A DNA stretch of 64,000 nucleotides from Neobacillus vireti (GTDB lineage Bacteria; Bacillota; Bacilli; Bacillales; Cytobacillaceae): positions 499,556 through 563,555 of the forward strand of contig NZ_LDNB01000007.1 in assembly GCF_001026695.1 (NCBI RefSeq), read 5' to 3'. Each line of letters opens with the position of its first letter. The stretch's first letter is position 1. Below the pieces are notes generated by a model. It was given only the letters and a program-made list of their open reading frames with translations. It was not told the DNA's origin and made no database searches. A program made the translations under genes and the position numbers. Of the stretch, positions 45,761-55,582 are shown piece after piece.

Positions 45761-46041
45761 TCATAATCCGATTTGATTGAAATTTCAAAAATTAACTAAA
45801 TATAGGGACTATTCTACAACGATACCTTCAGTATTGTAAAGGGATAAAGCAGAAAAAATTTCATTTTAAAAAGTGAAAAAATCTACATCGAAATAGTATT
45901 CCAGTTACGACGCAATAGTAAGCGATTACATAGTATTTGATGAAAACAAAGCTATTGTAAAAATATTCAGAGAATCATATAATGTCTACAACAGAAAAAC
46001 ATTTGTGCGCCACAGGTGGACAAATGCAGGAGGGGAAACGA
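45761..46041. other. Divergent spacer upstream of hom
   Basis: AT-rich, and must carry the promoters of the serine leader (minus) and hom operon (plus). An in-frame extension of hom from 45982 (MSTTEKHLCATGG) is open but precedes the strong AGGAGGGG site at 46028, so it is treated as leader. No second T-box or attenuator hairpin was recognised on the hom side. Confidence 0.4.
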
Positions 46042-47337
46042 GTGAAAGCCATCTCAATTGGGTTATTAGGTTTAGGCACAGTTGGTTCAGGAGTTGTCAA
46101 AATTATCAAAAATCACCAGGATAAATTAATCCACCAAGTGGGTTGTCCGGTTGTCATCAAAAAAATCCTTGTTCAGGATTTACATAAGGATAGACCGGTT
46201 GAAATCGAAACCGGGTTATTAACAGCAAATGCCGACGAAATTCTGCGAGCTAAAGAAATAGATGTGGTTATCGAGGTAATGGGCGGAGTTGAGGAAACAA
46301 AAGACTATTTGATTAGTGCACTCCGGCAAGGAAAGCATGTAGTAACTGCGAATAAGGATTTGATGGCCCTGCACGGTTCAGAGCTGTTAACGGTTGCCTC
46401 CGAGCATGGCTGTGACCTCTTTTATGAAGCAAGTGTGGCCGGAGGTATTCCCATCTTACGAGGCCTTGTTGATGGGTTAGCATCCGATCGCATTACTCAA
46501 ATGATGGGAATTGTAAATGGAACAACGAATTATATCTTAACAAAAATGAGTGATGAAGGCCGCTCCTATGATGAAGTCCTGAAAGAAGCCCAGGATCTTG
46601 GATTTGCCGAAGCGGATCCAACTTCAGATGTCGAGGGTTTAGATGCCGCCCGCAAAATGACGATACTGGCGACATTAGGTTTTTCGATGCACATTGATTT
46701 AGATGATGTGAAGGTAAGTGGTATTTCGAGCATTACCGAAGAAGACTTACGGTATGGAAAACAATTAGGCTATACCATGAAACTAATCGGCTATGCTCAT
46801 CGTGAAGGTGAAAAAGTCGAGGTTAGTGTCGCGCCTACCTTTTTGTCTAATAATCATCCGCTTGCCTCCGTGCAAAACGAATACAATGCGGTTTACGTCT
46901 ATGGTGAGGCAGTCGGGGAAACGATGTTTTACGGTCCTGGGGCCGGCAGTCTGCCGACAGCAACAGCAGTTGTTTCCGACCTGGTTGGCGTTATGAAAAA
47001 TCTAAGATTGGGTGTAAATGGCCGCAGCGCTGTCACACCGCAATATCCTAAGTTGTTAAAGGATAATGAAGAACAGTTCTCTAAATATTTTTTGCGGATC
47101 CACGTGCAGGATGAGGTTGGCGTTTTTGCGGATATTACCGCCATTTTTGCCAAATATGGCGTAAGCTTTGAAAAAATACTTCAGCTGCCAATTAAGAAAA
47201 ATGAAACATCGGAAATCGTCTTAGTTACGCACAAAGCTTCGCTAACCAATTACGATAAAATTTTACTAGAGTTATATGATTTAAAGGCAGTGAAGGAAGT
47301 AAAAAGTGCGTATAGAGTGGTGAGGAAATCGTTATGA
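46042..47337 (+). CDS. hom: Homoserine dehydrogenase
   Basis: Reduces aspartate semialdehyde to homoserine. The 431-residue enzyme begins [21 protein letters not shown] (Rossmann GxGxxG). It has catalytic-domain segments [11 protein letters not shown] (about residue 105), [13 protein letters not shown] (about 136) and [12 protein letters not shown] (about 205). A C-terminal ACT domain ([24 protein letters not shown]) is expected to mediate threonine feedback. The GTG start at 46042 matches the B. subtilis Hom N-terminus and has AGGAGGGG 6 nt upstream. The stop overlaps thrC by 4 nt (ATGA), so hom-thrC-thrB form one operon. Confidence 0.96.
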   Translation: MKAISIGLLGLGTVGSGVVKIIKNHQDKLIHQVGCPVVIKKILVQDLHKDRPVEIETGLLTANADEILRAKEIDVVIEVMGGVEETKDYLISALRQGKHVVTANKDLMALHGSELLTVASEHGCDLFYEASVAGGIPILRGLVDGLASDRITQMMGIVNGTTNYILTKMSDEGRSYDEVLKEAQDLGFAEADPTSDVEGLDAARKMTILATLGFSMHIDLDDVKVSGISSITEEDLRYGKQLGYTMKLIGYAHREGEKVEVSVAPTFLSNNHPLASVQNEYNAVYVYGEAVGETMFYGPGAGSLPTATAVVSDLVGVMKNLRLGVNGRSAVTPQYPKLLKDNEEQFSKYFLRIHVQDEVGVFADITAIFAKYGVSFEKILQLPIKKNETSEIVLVTHKASLTNYDKILLELYDLKAVKEVKSAYRVVRKSL

Positions 47338-48404
47338 GATGGCCTGGATTGCTAGAAGCCTATAAAGAGTATTTACCAGTCAACCAGCAGACTCCAAAGC
47401 TTACACTGAATGAGGGCAATACCCCATTAATAAAGCTCGAACGACTTTCACAAGAATGGGATGTCGAGCTTTATGTGAAAATGGAAGGGGCGAATCCGAC
47501 TGGATCCTTTAAAGACCGGGGAATGGTCATGGCTGTTGCCAAGGCAGTGGAAGAAGGCAGTAAAACGGTCATTTGTGCCTCAACTGGCAACACTTCTGCT
47601 GCCGCTGCTGCTTACGCGGCACGGGCAGGCTTAAACTGTATTATCGTCATTCCTGAAGGGAAAATCGCCCTTGGCAAGCTTGCCCAAGCGATGATGTATG
47701 GAGCGGAAATTATTTCGATTGAAGGAAATTTTGACGAAGCGTTGAAAATGGTTCGTACAATTAGTGAAGTGGAACCGATTACCCTTGTAAATTCAGTAAA
47801 TCCGTTCCGGTTGGAAGGACAAAAAACAGCAGCCTTTGAGGTGTGCGACCAGCTTGGCGACGCTCCTGATATATTAGCGATACCGGTTGGAAATGCCGGA
47901 AATATCAGTGCTTATTGGAAGGGATTCAAAGAATTTTCCGTTAAAAAAGGTACAAGGCTGCCGCGAATGTTTGGCTATCAAGCAGCAGGTGCTGCAGCCC
48001 TCGTTCATAACCGAGTTTTTGAAAATCCGGAAACCATCGCAACGGCGATTCGGATTGGCAATCCGGCAAGCTGGAACCTCGCAGTTTCCGCTGTCCAAGA
48101 ATCAGATGGCCAGTTTGATGAGGTCAGTGATGAAGAAATTGTCGCTGCTTATAAAAAATTGGCCGCATCAGAAGGTGTGTTTGCGGAGCCGGCTTCCTGT
48201 GCTTCGATCGCAGGGGTTTATAAGAGCCTGCTAAATGGAAAAATCAATAAGGGAACGAAAATTGTCGCCGTGCTTACAGGCAATGGCTTGAAGGATCCAG
48301 ATACAGCCATCCAAAACAGTTTGGTGAAGCCAACCCATTTACCTAATGATGAAAAGGCAGTGACAGAACATATTCGAGGGGTTGTCTTACATGCCTCAAA
48401 ATAA
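47334..48404 (+). CDS. thrC: Threonine synthase
   Basis: Converts O-phosphohomoserine to threonine. The 356-residue PLP enzyme (fold type II) has [11 protein letters not shown] with the PLP Lys (about residue 59), [14 protein letters not shown] (about 82-95), the phosphate-cup [14 protein letters not shown] (about 185) and [11 protein letters not shown] near 310. It is of the short Bacillus type. It overlaps the hom stop by 4 nt and thrB by 14 nt, implying tight translational coupling. Confidence 0.96.
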   Translation: MRWPGLLEAYKEYLPVNQQTPKLTLNEGNTPLIKLERLSQEWDVELYVKMEGANPTGSFKDRGMVMAVAKAVEEGSKTVICASTGNTSAAAAAYAARAGLNCIIVIPEGKIALGKLAQAMMYGAEIISIEGNFDEALKMVRTISEVEPITLVNSVNPFRLEGQKTAAFEVCDQLGDAPDILAIPVGNAGNISAYWKGFKEFSVKKGTRLPRMFGYQAAGAAALVHNRVFENPETIATAIRIGNPASWNLAVSAVQESDGQFDEVSDEEIVAAYKKLAASEGVFAEPASCASIAGVYKSLLNGKINKGTKIVAVLTGNGLKDPDTAIQNSLVKPTHLPNDEKAVTEHIRGVVLHASK

Positions 48405-49302
48405 CAGGTTCATCATCAAAGTCCCGGCCAGCTCAGCCAATCTTGGCCCAGGATTTGATTCCATGGGCGTCGCACTTGATTTGTATTTGACGTTAGAGGT
48501 TGAGGTAAGCCACCGCTGGGAGTTCTTGTCTGTCACAGATGAACTCCAACAGCTTCCAAAGGATGAGACACATTTTATCGGTCAAATAGCTTTACAGATT
48601 GCCGAAAAATATGACAGAGTTTTATCACCTTGTAAAGTGAAAATGGAAAGTGAGATTCCGTTAGCCCGCGGGCTCGGTTCAAGTGCAGCCGCTATTGTTG
48701 CCGGAATTGAGCTTGCGGATGCAGTCGGAAACTTAAACTTAACGCAGAAAGAAAAGCTGCTATTGGCAACAGAACTGGAGGGCCATCCTGATAATGTTGG
48801 TGCTTCGCTATATGGCGGTCTCGTTATTGGCTGTTATCGTCAAAATGAAGTAGATATGCTGTCGTTCACGAACCTTCCCTTTGAAATGGCAGTGGTCATC
48901 CCGCCGGAAACCCTATTGACAAAGGATTCCCGGGAGGTGCTCCCATTAGCATTTTCCCGGAATGAAGCAGTCCAAGCCTCTTCGACGGCGAATCTTTTAG
49001 TTGCAGCCCTTTTAAGTGAAAACTGGGAATTAGCAGGAAAAATGATGGGACAAGACCTTTTCCATCAGCCCTATCGAAAACCACTGGTCCTGGGGTTTCA
49101 GGAAATTGAACGTGCCGCTAAATTAAGCGGGGCATTCGGAACGGCCTTGAGTGGTGCTGGACCGACCGTTATTTGCTTTACTGAAAAAGAAAAGGGAAGG
49201 CAGCTATCACTGGATTTACAAGCCATTTTTCCTGAAATGACTGTAAAACCTCTCCAAATCGACCATTTTGGAAGCAGGGTAAAAGTAGTTGAAGTTTACT
49301 AA
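48391..49302 (+). CDS. thrB: Homoserine kinase
   Basis: Phosphorylates homoserine for threonine synthase. The 303-residue GHMP kinase has the N-terminal [19 protein letters not shown] (about residues 10-28), the ATP-binding [16 protein letters not shown] (about 90-105) and the C-terminal [17 protein letters not shown] (about 250). ATG 48391 has GAGGGG 8 nt upstream; the in-frame TTG at 48382 lies in that site. It is the last gene of the threonine operon, with a terminator 8 nt after the stop. Confidence 0.95.
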   Translation: MPQNNRFIIKVPASSANLGPGFDSMGVALDLYLTLEVEVSHRWEFLSVTDELQQLPKDETHFIGQIALQIAEKYDRVLSPCKVKMESEIPLARGLGSSAAAIVAGIELADAVGNLNLTQKEKLLLATELEGHPDNVGASLYGGLVIGCYRQNEVDMLSFTNLPFEMAVVIPPETLLTKDSREVLPLAFSRNEAVQASSTANLLVAALLSENWELAGKMMGQDLFHQPYRKPLVLGFQEIERAAKLSGAFGTALSGAGPTVICFTEKEKGRQLSLDLQAIFPEMTVKPLQIDHFGSRVKVVEVY

Positions 49303-49310
49303 ATGAGAAC

Positions 49311-49334
49311 AGGGCAGCGAAATGCTGCCCTTTT
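49311..49334 (+). terminator. Terminator of the threonine operon
   Basis: AGGGCAGC and GCTGCCCT with a GAAAT loop, followed by TTT; compact and strong. Confidence 0.9.
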
Positions 49335-49394
49335 CCTATTAATTTATGGTAAAATAGTGTAAATATTTCAAAAATGGGGAGGGGGGATTAAGAA

Positions 49395-52300
49395 TTGAAG
49401 CTGCCGATTATTCAAACAAAACTGCGGATTCCAGCCGTGAAGGAGGACTTTATCAGGAGGGCACAGCTTACTAGGAAACTAAAGAAAATCCCTGACTTTC
49501 CACTGACGATCATTCATTCTGGAGCAGGCTATGGAAAAAGTACGGCACTTGCCCTCTTTATGAAGGACGAAAAAATCCCGGGCTGCTGGTACTCCATTTC
49601 GTCGCTGGATGATGACATCCTTCCTTTTCTCTCCTATATTATCCATTCCATCCGCCCTGTTCTACCTGATTTCGGCGAGGAATTAACTGCCTATATTGAC
49701 ACGATGGACCGCTATATCCGCGATGAGGAATTGAGTGTATTATCTTCACTTTTTATCAATGAAATTCTCGCGATCGATTCCGAGATTACCTTGATCCTCG
49801 ATGACTTTCATCAAATAGAACATTCTTATACAATCAATAGCTGGATGGAAAAATTGCTTGAACACATCCCCGCCAATTTACATATCGTCCTTTCGAGCCG
49901 CAGCCGCCCGGGATGGAAGTATCTGACGAAAATGAAGGTCTGTGGTCAGTTATTAGAGATTTCAAGAGACGACCTAGTTCTTACAATAGAAGAAATGGAG
50001 CTGCTGTTAACCGATCTTTATCGATTAGAAGTCGAGCCCAAGCATCTACAAACAATTTACGAGATGACAGAGGGCTGGGTTATCGCCTTATGCATGATTG
50101 CCCAGCAAATCCCGCTAAAAAAGGACATTACGGAGCTTTTTGAACACTCCTCACACTCCCTTCAGGATTTTTTTCAGTATTTAGTGATGGAGGTTTTTTC
50201 GAAACAGCCGCCAATGATCCAACAGTTCCTCGAGCAAACGTCGATTTTTGAAGAAATCGAGGAAGAAATCTGTGATGAAGTCATTGGCCTTCATGGAGCC
50301 TCCGGAATGCTTGAGCAATTGAAAGACCGGAATTTATTTATCCAAAAGGTTGGCATGAACCATTATCGTTATCACGCCTTATTTAAAGACTTTCTTGAAA
50401 ATATTTTTCAAAAGAATAACCCGAATCATTATGCCATCCTCCACGAAAAATGTGCCCGTTTTTATGAAAAAAGACAATTGTGGGAGGAGGCACTTCATCA
50501 TTATAAAAAAATCAATCACTATCAAGCGATTGCTTCCATTTTACAAGAGAACGGCTTAAGGATGCTTGAAAGTGGAAAATTAGCGAGCCTACATGATCAA
50601 TTAACGATTCTTCCAGAAGAGGAGATGGAATCGTACTACCTTCTTTGGTATTTAAAAGCGGAAATTCATCGCTACCGTTCCCAATACCAAGAGGCCGAGG
50701 ATTATTATGAAAAGGCCTTTATTGGTGCAGAAAAAAAGCAAGATGCTCTTGGAATGAGTATGGCACTGGAAGGGAAAGCGAAGATTTATTTAGATACGAT
50801 TCAGCCGCATCATGCCGAAAAGCTTCTATATGAGGCGATTGCCTACAGGGAAAAATGTAAGAGTTCAGGTGCAGAAAGAGGTAAACTCTATCAATTGCTA
50901 TCTGAGAATCTACTAAACTTAGGAAAAGCAACAGAGGCTGAAAAATGGATTCAAAAAACCAATGCCGTTAATTTTGATGGAAATTTAGAGGCAAGATTGT
51001 ATTTAAGAACCGGTCGATTTAACGAAGCAAGGAAAGTCCTATACAAAGAAGTGTTGAATGGTACTTTAGTTACCACACTGCCGCAGGCCCATCGTGAAAC
51101 TGATTTATTACTTTCCTTAATAGAAGCCTTTACTGGTGAGGGGGTAAAAGCGAAAGAGCTTGCCCAGAAGGCTATTCAACAAGGTATAAGCTATAAGGCT
51201 CCGTTCGTTGAGGCATGCGGCTGGATCCGGATGGGTCACGCTGTGCAAATATTAAATAAATATGAAACCCATTTAGCCGAAAACTGCTACCAAACAGCGT
51301 TAGAAATCATGGACCAGCTGGGTGTTGACAGAGGGAAGGCCGAACCGTTAATGGGACTTTGTATTTTATACGGAACAAGGGGAGAACTGGAACGGGCATT
51401 GGAGGCGGGAAAGAAGGCACTTCAAGAGACAGAAAAGGTTCATGATGTTTGGCTGTCGGCCTTAATCACGCTTTGCATGGGGATTACCTGCATTTATAAT
51501 GAACGGCTTCCGAAGGCGTTTGTATACTTGGAAAAAACAGATTCCCTATTCAAGCAGTGCGAGGATTCCTTTGGTCAAATGCTCAGCAAGTTTTGGTTGT
51601 CGTATCTTTTTTATCTTGAGAAAAAGCAAGACTTATATAACCATACAATCGATGAATTTTTAACACTTGTGCAAATTCATAAATACGAATTCTTTTTTCA
51701 TAAAAGATCTGTCTTCGGCCCAAGGGATTTACAACTGTTTGTGCCATTATTACTTGAATGTATGAAAGCGGAAATCCAAACGTCATTTGTCACAAAAACC
51801 TTACAGAATTTAGGAGTTAGCACATTTGGCTCCCATCCCGGGTACTCCATTCGTGTTCAAACACTTGGTCAATTCCGGCTTTGGCTTGGTGAGAAAGAGG
51901 TTGGAGAAAAGGAATGGCAACGAGAAAAGGCAAAGGAATTATTTCAGTTATTCATTAGCACAAATGAGCCAATTGCCAAAGATGAAATGATACAAATTCT
52001 TTGGCCCTATCAAGATAAAAAAAGTGCTGACCGTGATTTCAAGGTGGCCTTAAATAGTCTTCTGCAAGTATTGGAACCAATGCGGAAAGCAAGAGCGGCC
52101 CCCTTCTTCATCATTCGAGACGGAATGTTTTACGGGGTAAATCCACAAGCCGTGATTGAAGTGGATACAACACATTTTCAGGCGCTGATCCAAGACGGCT
52201 TAAATGAAAGCGCTGACGAAAAGGTTATTTATTTCCTTGAGAGAGGTTTGACCCTTTATCAAGGCGACTATTTGCCTGAACGCCGTTATGATGATTGGTG

Positions 52301-52628
52301 TATAAGCAAAAGAGAGAGCCTGCTCGTTTATTTTTTACGTGGTGCTGAGAAAATGGCGCAATTAATGGTTCGCCGCGAAAACTACGAAGCGTCAATTTAT
52401 TGGTGTGAAAAAATTCTCGAACGCGACCGCACATGGGAAGAAGCCTATCGCTTACTAATGTACTGTTACTATCGAAAAAACAACCGCCCCCAAGCGATGA
52501 AATGGTATCAAAAATGCACAGAGGTATTGGAAGAAGAACTGGGCGTAACCCCATTAGAACCGACAAAGCATATGTACCATATGATCATTGAATCAGATAA
52601 CATTTTATATCCGATTGAGCAGCCTTAG
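49395..52628 (+). CDS. MalT/AfsR-like AAA-TPR regulator with C-terminal BTAD (SARP-type) domain
   Basis: A 1077-residue signal-transduction ATPase. The STAND/AAA domain has Walker A HSGAGYGKST (residues 41-50) and Walker B LILDDFH (about 133). A helical middle of TPR-like repeats spans about 340-790. The C-terminal wing-helix DNA-binding domain starts at IRVQTLGQFRLWLG (about 818), followed by a BTAD domain (about 910-1070) ending with CYYRKNNRPQAMKWYQKC and EELGVTPLEPTKHMY. SARP-type domains bind tandem heptads with 4-bp spacers. Two such sites lie in the following cluster (52694, 60622), so this is the probable activator of those promoters. The start is TTG after GGGGAGGGGGG. Confidence 0.9.
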   Translation: MKLPIIQTKLRIPAVKEDFIRRAQLTRKLKKIPDFPLTIIHSGAGYGKSTALALFMKDEKIPGCWYSISSLDDDILPFLSYIIHSIRPVLPDFGEELTAYIDTMDRYIRDEELSVLSSLFINEILAIDSEITLILDDFHQIEHSYTINSWMEKLLEHIPANLHIVLSSRSRPGWKYLTKMKVCGQLLEISRDDLVLTIEEMELLLTDLYRLEVEPKHLQTIYEMTEGWVIALCMIAQQIPLKKDITELFEHSSHSLQDFFQYLVMEVFSKQPPMIQQFLEQTSIFEEIEEEICDEVIGLHGASGMLEQLKDRNLFIQKVGMNHYRYHALFKDFLENIFQKNNPNHYAILHEKCARFYEKRQLWEEALHHYKKINHYQAIASILQENGLRMLESGKLASLHDQLTILPEEEMESYYLLWYLKAEIHRYRSQYQEAEDYYEKAFIGAEKKQDALGMSMALEGKAKIYLDTIQPHHAEKLLYEAIAYREKCKSSGAERGKLYQLLSENLLNLGKATEAEKWIQKTNAVNFDGNLEARLYLRTGRFNEARKVLYKEVLNGTLVTTLPQAHRETDLLLSLIEAFTGEGVKAKELAQKAIQQGISYKAPFVEACGWIRMGHAVQILNKYETHLAENCYQTALEIMDQLGVDRGKAEPLMGLCILYGTRGELERALEAGKKALQETEKVHDVWLSALITLCMGITCIYNERLPKAFVYLEKTDSLFKQCEDSFGQMLSKFWLSYLFYLEKKQDLYNHTIDEFLTLVQIHKYEFFFHKRSVFGPRDLQLFVPLLLECMKAEIQTSFVTKTLQNLGVSTFGSHPGYSIRVQTLGQFRLWLGEKEVGEKEWQREKAKELFQLFISTNEPIAKDEMIQILWPYQDKKSADRDFKVALNSLLQVLEPMRKARAAPFFIIRDGMFYGVNPQAVIEVDTTHFQALIQDGLNESADEKVIYFLERGLTLYQGDYLPERRYDDWCISKRESLLVYFLRGAEKMAQLMVRRENYEASIYWCEKILERDRTWEEAYRLLMYCYYRKNNRPQAMKWYQKCTEVLEEELGVTPLEPTKHMYHMIIESDNILYPIEQP

Positions 52629-52646
52629 AAAATAGGGCTGTTTTTT
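52620..52646 (+). terminator. Terminator after the BTAD regulator
   Basis: CAGCC and GGCTG form a short 5-bp stem overlapping the stop codon region, followed by TTTTTT. It isolates the regulator transcript from the ABC operon. Confidence 0.7.
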
Positions 52647-52647
52647 A

Positions 52648-52688
52648 TTGTCCAGCTCCAGCCCCTCGGCAAGGCGCTTCCGTTTTCC
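52648..52688 (-). repeat. Internally deleted copy of the roughly 150-bp repeat
   Basis: On the minus strand, AAAACGGAAGCGCC joins GGGGCTGGAGCTGGACAA, that is, the two ends of the 150-bp repeat with the interior missing. It lies just upstream of the ABC operon promoter. Confidence 0.65.
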
Positions 52689-52693
52689 TTATT

Positions 52694-52726
52694 TGTAACT
52701 CCCCTGTAACTTCAAACTCCTATCAT
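52694..52726 (+). promoter_or_regulatory. SARP-type tandem heptad and -10 upstream of the ABC operon
   Basis: TGTAACT (52694-52700), 4-bp spacer CCCC, TGTAACT (52705-52711), then 9 nt and the -10-like TATCAT (52721-52726). The heptads are 11 bp apart, one helical turn. The same arrangement recurs at 60622-60654 before the acyl-CoA ligase gene. It matches the direct-repeat operators of SARP/BTAD regulators, which replace a -35 box; the regulator gene is directly upstream. Confidence 0.7.
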
Positions 52727-52777
52727 AAACTCAAAGCTTTGCAAGTTTTAAAGTAAACATTTTAAGGGGGAAAAAGT

Positions 52778-54016
52778 GTGAAGGGGTATCGCGGGAAATG
52801 GGCATTAGTAGGATTGCTTATGTTGATGATGATCTTTGCGAGTGCTTGCAGCTCTGACAAATCATCATCGGAGCCGAAGGACAATGGGGGAAAGAAAACG
52901 GAAAATAAGGAACCAATTAAAATCGGTGTCCTTGCTTCTAAAACTGGTGCACTCGAATCTTACGGAAAGCAAACATTAAGAGGTTTTGAGCTTGGGCTTG
53001 ATTATGCAACAGATGGAAAGATGGAGGCTGCCGGCAGAAAGATTGAATTCATTGTTGAAGATACGGAAACGAAGCCGGAGGTAGCCGTGCAAAAAGCGAC
53101 GAAGCTATTAGAAGAAGATAAGGTTGATTTTCTAGTTGGATCGTCCAGCTCAGCCGACACATTGGCCGTTCTCCCATTAGCAGAAGAATATAAAAAGATC
53201 ATGGTTGTCGAACCAGCGGCGGCGGATAGTATTACAGGTTCAGAGTTTAATAAGTATATTTTCCACTCGGCTCGGAACTCTTCACAGGATGCGGTTGCCG
53301 GCGCTGCAGCAATCGCCAAAAAAGGCGTAAAAATTGCCACGCTTGCACCGGATTATTCCTTTGGACGTGATGGGGTGGCGGCTTTTAAAGAAGCGGCTGT
53401 AAAACTTGGCGCTGAAATTGTGAAGGAAGAGTATGCGGATCCTGCAGCAACAGATTTCACTTCAAATATTCAAAAAATCGTCGATGCCAAACCTGATTAT
53501 TTATTCGTTGTTTGGGCTGGTGCAAACTCTCCATGGAAGCAGATTGCCGACATGAAGGTGCAGGAAAAAGGAATCAAGATTTCAACCGGAGCCCCGGATA
53601 TCGCGGCATTATCGACAATGGAGCCATTGATTGGGATGGAAGGCTTCACTGTTTATTATCATGACCTGCCGAAAAATAAAATTAACGACTGGCTGGTTGA
53701 GGAGCATAAGAAGCGCTTTAACGGTGACGTTCCCGACCTGTTTACCCCTGGCGGGATGAGCGCAGCGATCTCGATTGTGGAAGCGTTGAAGAAATCGAAT
53801 GGTGAAACGGATGCGGATAAACTGATCAAAACAATGGAAGGCATGAGCTTTGAGACGCCAAAAGGGAAAATGACCTACCGTCCGGAAGATCACCAAGCCC
53901 TGCAAGCATTGTATGCAATTAAGCTGGAAAAGAAAGATGGTGTGGCGTACCCAGTGCCAGTATTGATCAGGGAATTGACTCCTGATGAAACGGCGCCGCC
54001 AATCCGCAACAATTAA
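52778..54016 (+). CDS. LivJ-type ABC transporter substrate-binding lipoprotein
   Basis: A 412-residue extracytoplasmic binding protein. The signal peptide has lipobox ASAC (Cys about 24), then a Ser/Lys-rich linker. The Peripla_BP_6 (Leu/Ile/Val-binding-like) domain begins IKIGVLASKTGALESYGKQ (about residue 47). The family takes branched-chain amino acids but also amides, urea and aromatic or aliphatic acids. With a CoA ligase and reductase in the cluster, an organic acid is more likely than an amino acid. GTG 52778 follows AGGGGGAAAAA. It is the first gene of the importer operon. Confidence 0.9.
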   Translation: MKGYRGKWALVGLLMLMMIFASACSSDKSSSEPKDNGGKKTENKEPIKIGVLASKTGALESYGKQTLRGFELGLDYATDGKMEAAGRKIEFIVEDTETKPEVAVQKATKLLEEDKVDFLVGSSSSADTLAVLPLAEEYKKIMVVEPAAADSITGSEFNKYIFHSARNSSQDAVAGAAAIAKKGVKIATLAPDYSFGRDGVAAFKEAAVKLGAEIVKEEYADPAATDFTSNIQKIVDAKPDYLFVVWAGANSPWKQIADMKVQEKGIKISTGAPDIAALSTMEPLIGMEGFTVYYHDLPKNKINDWLVEEHKKRFNGDVPDLFTPGGMSAAISIVEALKKSNGETDADKLIKTMEGMSFETPKGKMTYRPEDHQALQALYAIKLEKKDGVAYPVPVLIRELTPDETAPPIRNN

Positions 54017-54102
54017 GAAAATATCAAGTAAAAATACGGGGGTTCGACCGAGTAAAACATGGTCAGCCTCTTCCTTATTTCTATTACAAGGCGGTGAAGC
54101 GA

Positions 54103-54861
54103 ATGTCCTCGCTTATTGAAACAACTGATCTATCGATTACCTTTGGCGGTCATACTGCTGTGGATGCTGTCAGTATTTCTGTTCCTGAGAAGCACTTTAA
54201 GTCGATCATCGGGCCAAATGGCGCCGGAAAAACAACCTTTTTCAATCTCCTAAGCGGCCAATTAACGCCGACTCAAGGAAAAATCTATTATCGCGGAAAG
54301 GATATCACGAAATTTTCACCGACAAACCGCACAAGAGCGGGGATTGGCCGTTCTTTTCAAATTACCAATGTATTCCCTAATTTAACCGTATTAGAGAATG
54401 TAAGATTAGCGGTCCAATCGCAGGCAGGAATTCGATATCAGATGCTGTTTCATTATAAAAAATATCGAACATTTGAAGAAAAGGCATTAGAATGGCTCAG
54501 GCTTGTCCTATTAGACGATAAAAAGGGTTCGCTAGCAAGCAATCTGGCCCATGGCGAAAAGCGGAAGCTTGAAATTGCGATGCTGCTGGCACTTGAAACA
54601 GAAGTTCTTTTATTAGACGAACCAACAGCAGGCATGTCGCTTGAGGAAGTTCCGGCGATTCTAGAAGTGATCAAACGAATTAAGGAACAAGGAAACCGAA
54701 CGATTATCCTGATTGAACACAAGATGGATATGATTCTCGATTTATCGGATTCGGTCATGGTTCTTTTTAATGGAAGGCTTTTGGCCGACGGAACCCCGGA
54801 AGAGATCATGAAAAACGAGACAGTGCAGTCTGCCTATTTAGGAGGTCTACTCGATGAATAA
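54103..54861 (+). CDS. LivG-type ABC transporter ATP-binding protein
   Basis: A 252-residue ATPase. Walker A is GPNGAGKTTFFNLLSG (about residue 38), the Q-loop region is GIGRSFQITNVFPNLTVLENV, Walker B is LLLDEPTAGMS and the switch His is in IILIEHKMD. The LSGGQ signature is replaced by NLAHGEKRKLEIAM, as is usual for LivG. ATG 54103 is preferred to the GTG at 54094, which lies in the ribosome site. It starts 86 nt after the binding-protein stop without a terminator and overlaps livF by 8 nt. Confidence 0.93.
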   Translation: MSSLIETTDLSITFGGHTAVDAVSISVPEKHFKSIIGPNGAGKTTFFNLLSGQLTPTQGKIYYRGKDITKFSPTNRTRAGIGRSFQITNVFPNLTVLENVRLAVQSQAGIRYQMLFHYKKYRTFEEKALEWLRLVLLDDKKGSLASNLAHGEKRKLEIAMLLALETEVLLLDEPTAGMSLEEVPAILEVIKRIKEQGNRTIILIEHKMDMILDLSDSVMVLFNGRLLADGTPEEIMKNETVQSAYLGGLLDE

Positions 54862-55564
54862 CGACCTGTTAAAACTTGATAAAGTCGAAACCCATATCGG
54901 TCAATATCATATTCTCCAAGGTGTTTCCTTTGAGGTGAAAAAAGGGGAAGTAACCGTCCTTCTTGGCAGAAATGGAGCCGGAAAAACAACAACATTACGA
55001 ACGATAATGGGGCTGAAGCCGGCCTCGAAAGGGAGCGTTACGTTTAAAGGAGAAGCGATTCAGTCCCTGCCAACCTATACGATTGCCAAAAAGGGCATCG
55101 GTTATGTTCCCGAGGATCAGGGGATTTTTGCCGGACTAACGGTTGAGGAAAACATGAGAGTGGCGATTCAAAAAGACGATGAAGAAACCGCTAAACGAAT
55201 GGATTGGATCTTACATTTGTTCCCCGACTTGAAAAGATTTTGGAAAAAACCGGGCGGCTTGTTAAGCGGCGGGCAAAAACAAATGCTTTCCATCGCAAGA
55301 GCTTATGTGAATGAAAATGAACTGCTGTTAATTGATGAGCCAAGTAAAGGCCTGGCCCCCATTGTAGTTGAAAAGGTAATGGACTCGATAATCCAAATGA
55401 AAGACCAAACCACTATCGTGTTAGTGGAACAAAATTTCATGATGGCGAGCACGATTGGCGATCAATTTTACATTATTGATGATGGAAGAACCGTGAGTCA
55501 TGGCTCCATGAAGCAATTGAAAGAAAATGAAGAAATGAAACGAAAATATCTAGGGATTGCATAA
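54854..55564 (+). CDS. LivF-type ABC transporter ATP-binding protein
   Basis: A 236-residue second ATPase of the importer. It has Walker A GRNGAGKTTTLRTIMG (about residue 37), YVPEDQGIFAGLTVEENM, the signature LLSGGQKQMLSIARA (about 136-150), Walker B LLIDEPSKGLAP and switch His position replaced by Gln (VLVEQNFM), typical of LivF. It forms a heterodimer with the LivG-type protein. The start lies within the end of livG, so the two are coupled. Confidence 0.93.
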   Translation: MNNDLLKLDKVETHIGQYHILQGVSFEVKKGEVTVLLGRNGAGKTTTLRTIMGLKPASKGSVTFKGEAIQSLPTYTIAKKGIGYVPEDQGIFAGLTVEENMRVAIQKDDEETAKRMDWILHLFPDLKRFWKKPGGLLSGGQKQMLSIARAYVNENELLLIDEPSKGLAPIVVEKVMDSIIQMKDQTTIVLVEQNFMMASTIGDQFYIIDDGRTVSHGSMKQLKENEEMKRKYLGIA

Positions 55565-55582
55565 GGAAGGAGGGACAACTAA

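Noticed and set aside
45982-46041. 20-residue N-terminal extension of homoserine dehydrogenase
   Set aside because: The strong AGGAGGGG site at 46028 and the match of GTG 46042 to the B. subtilis N-terminus favour the shorter start; the extension could at most be a leader peptide.
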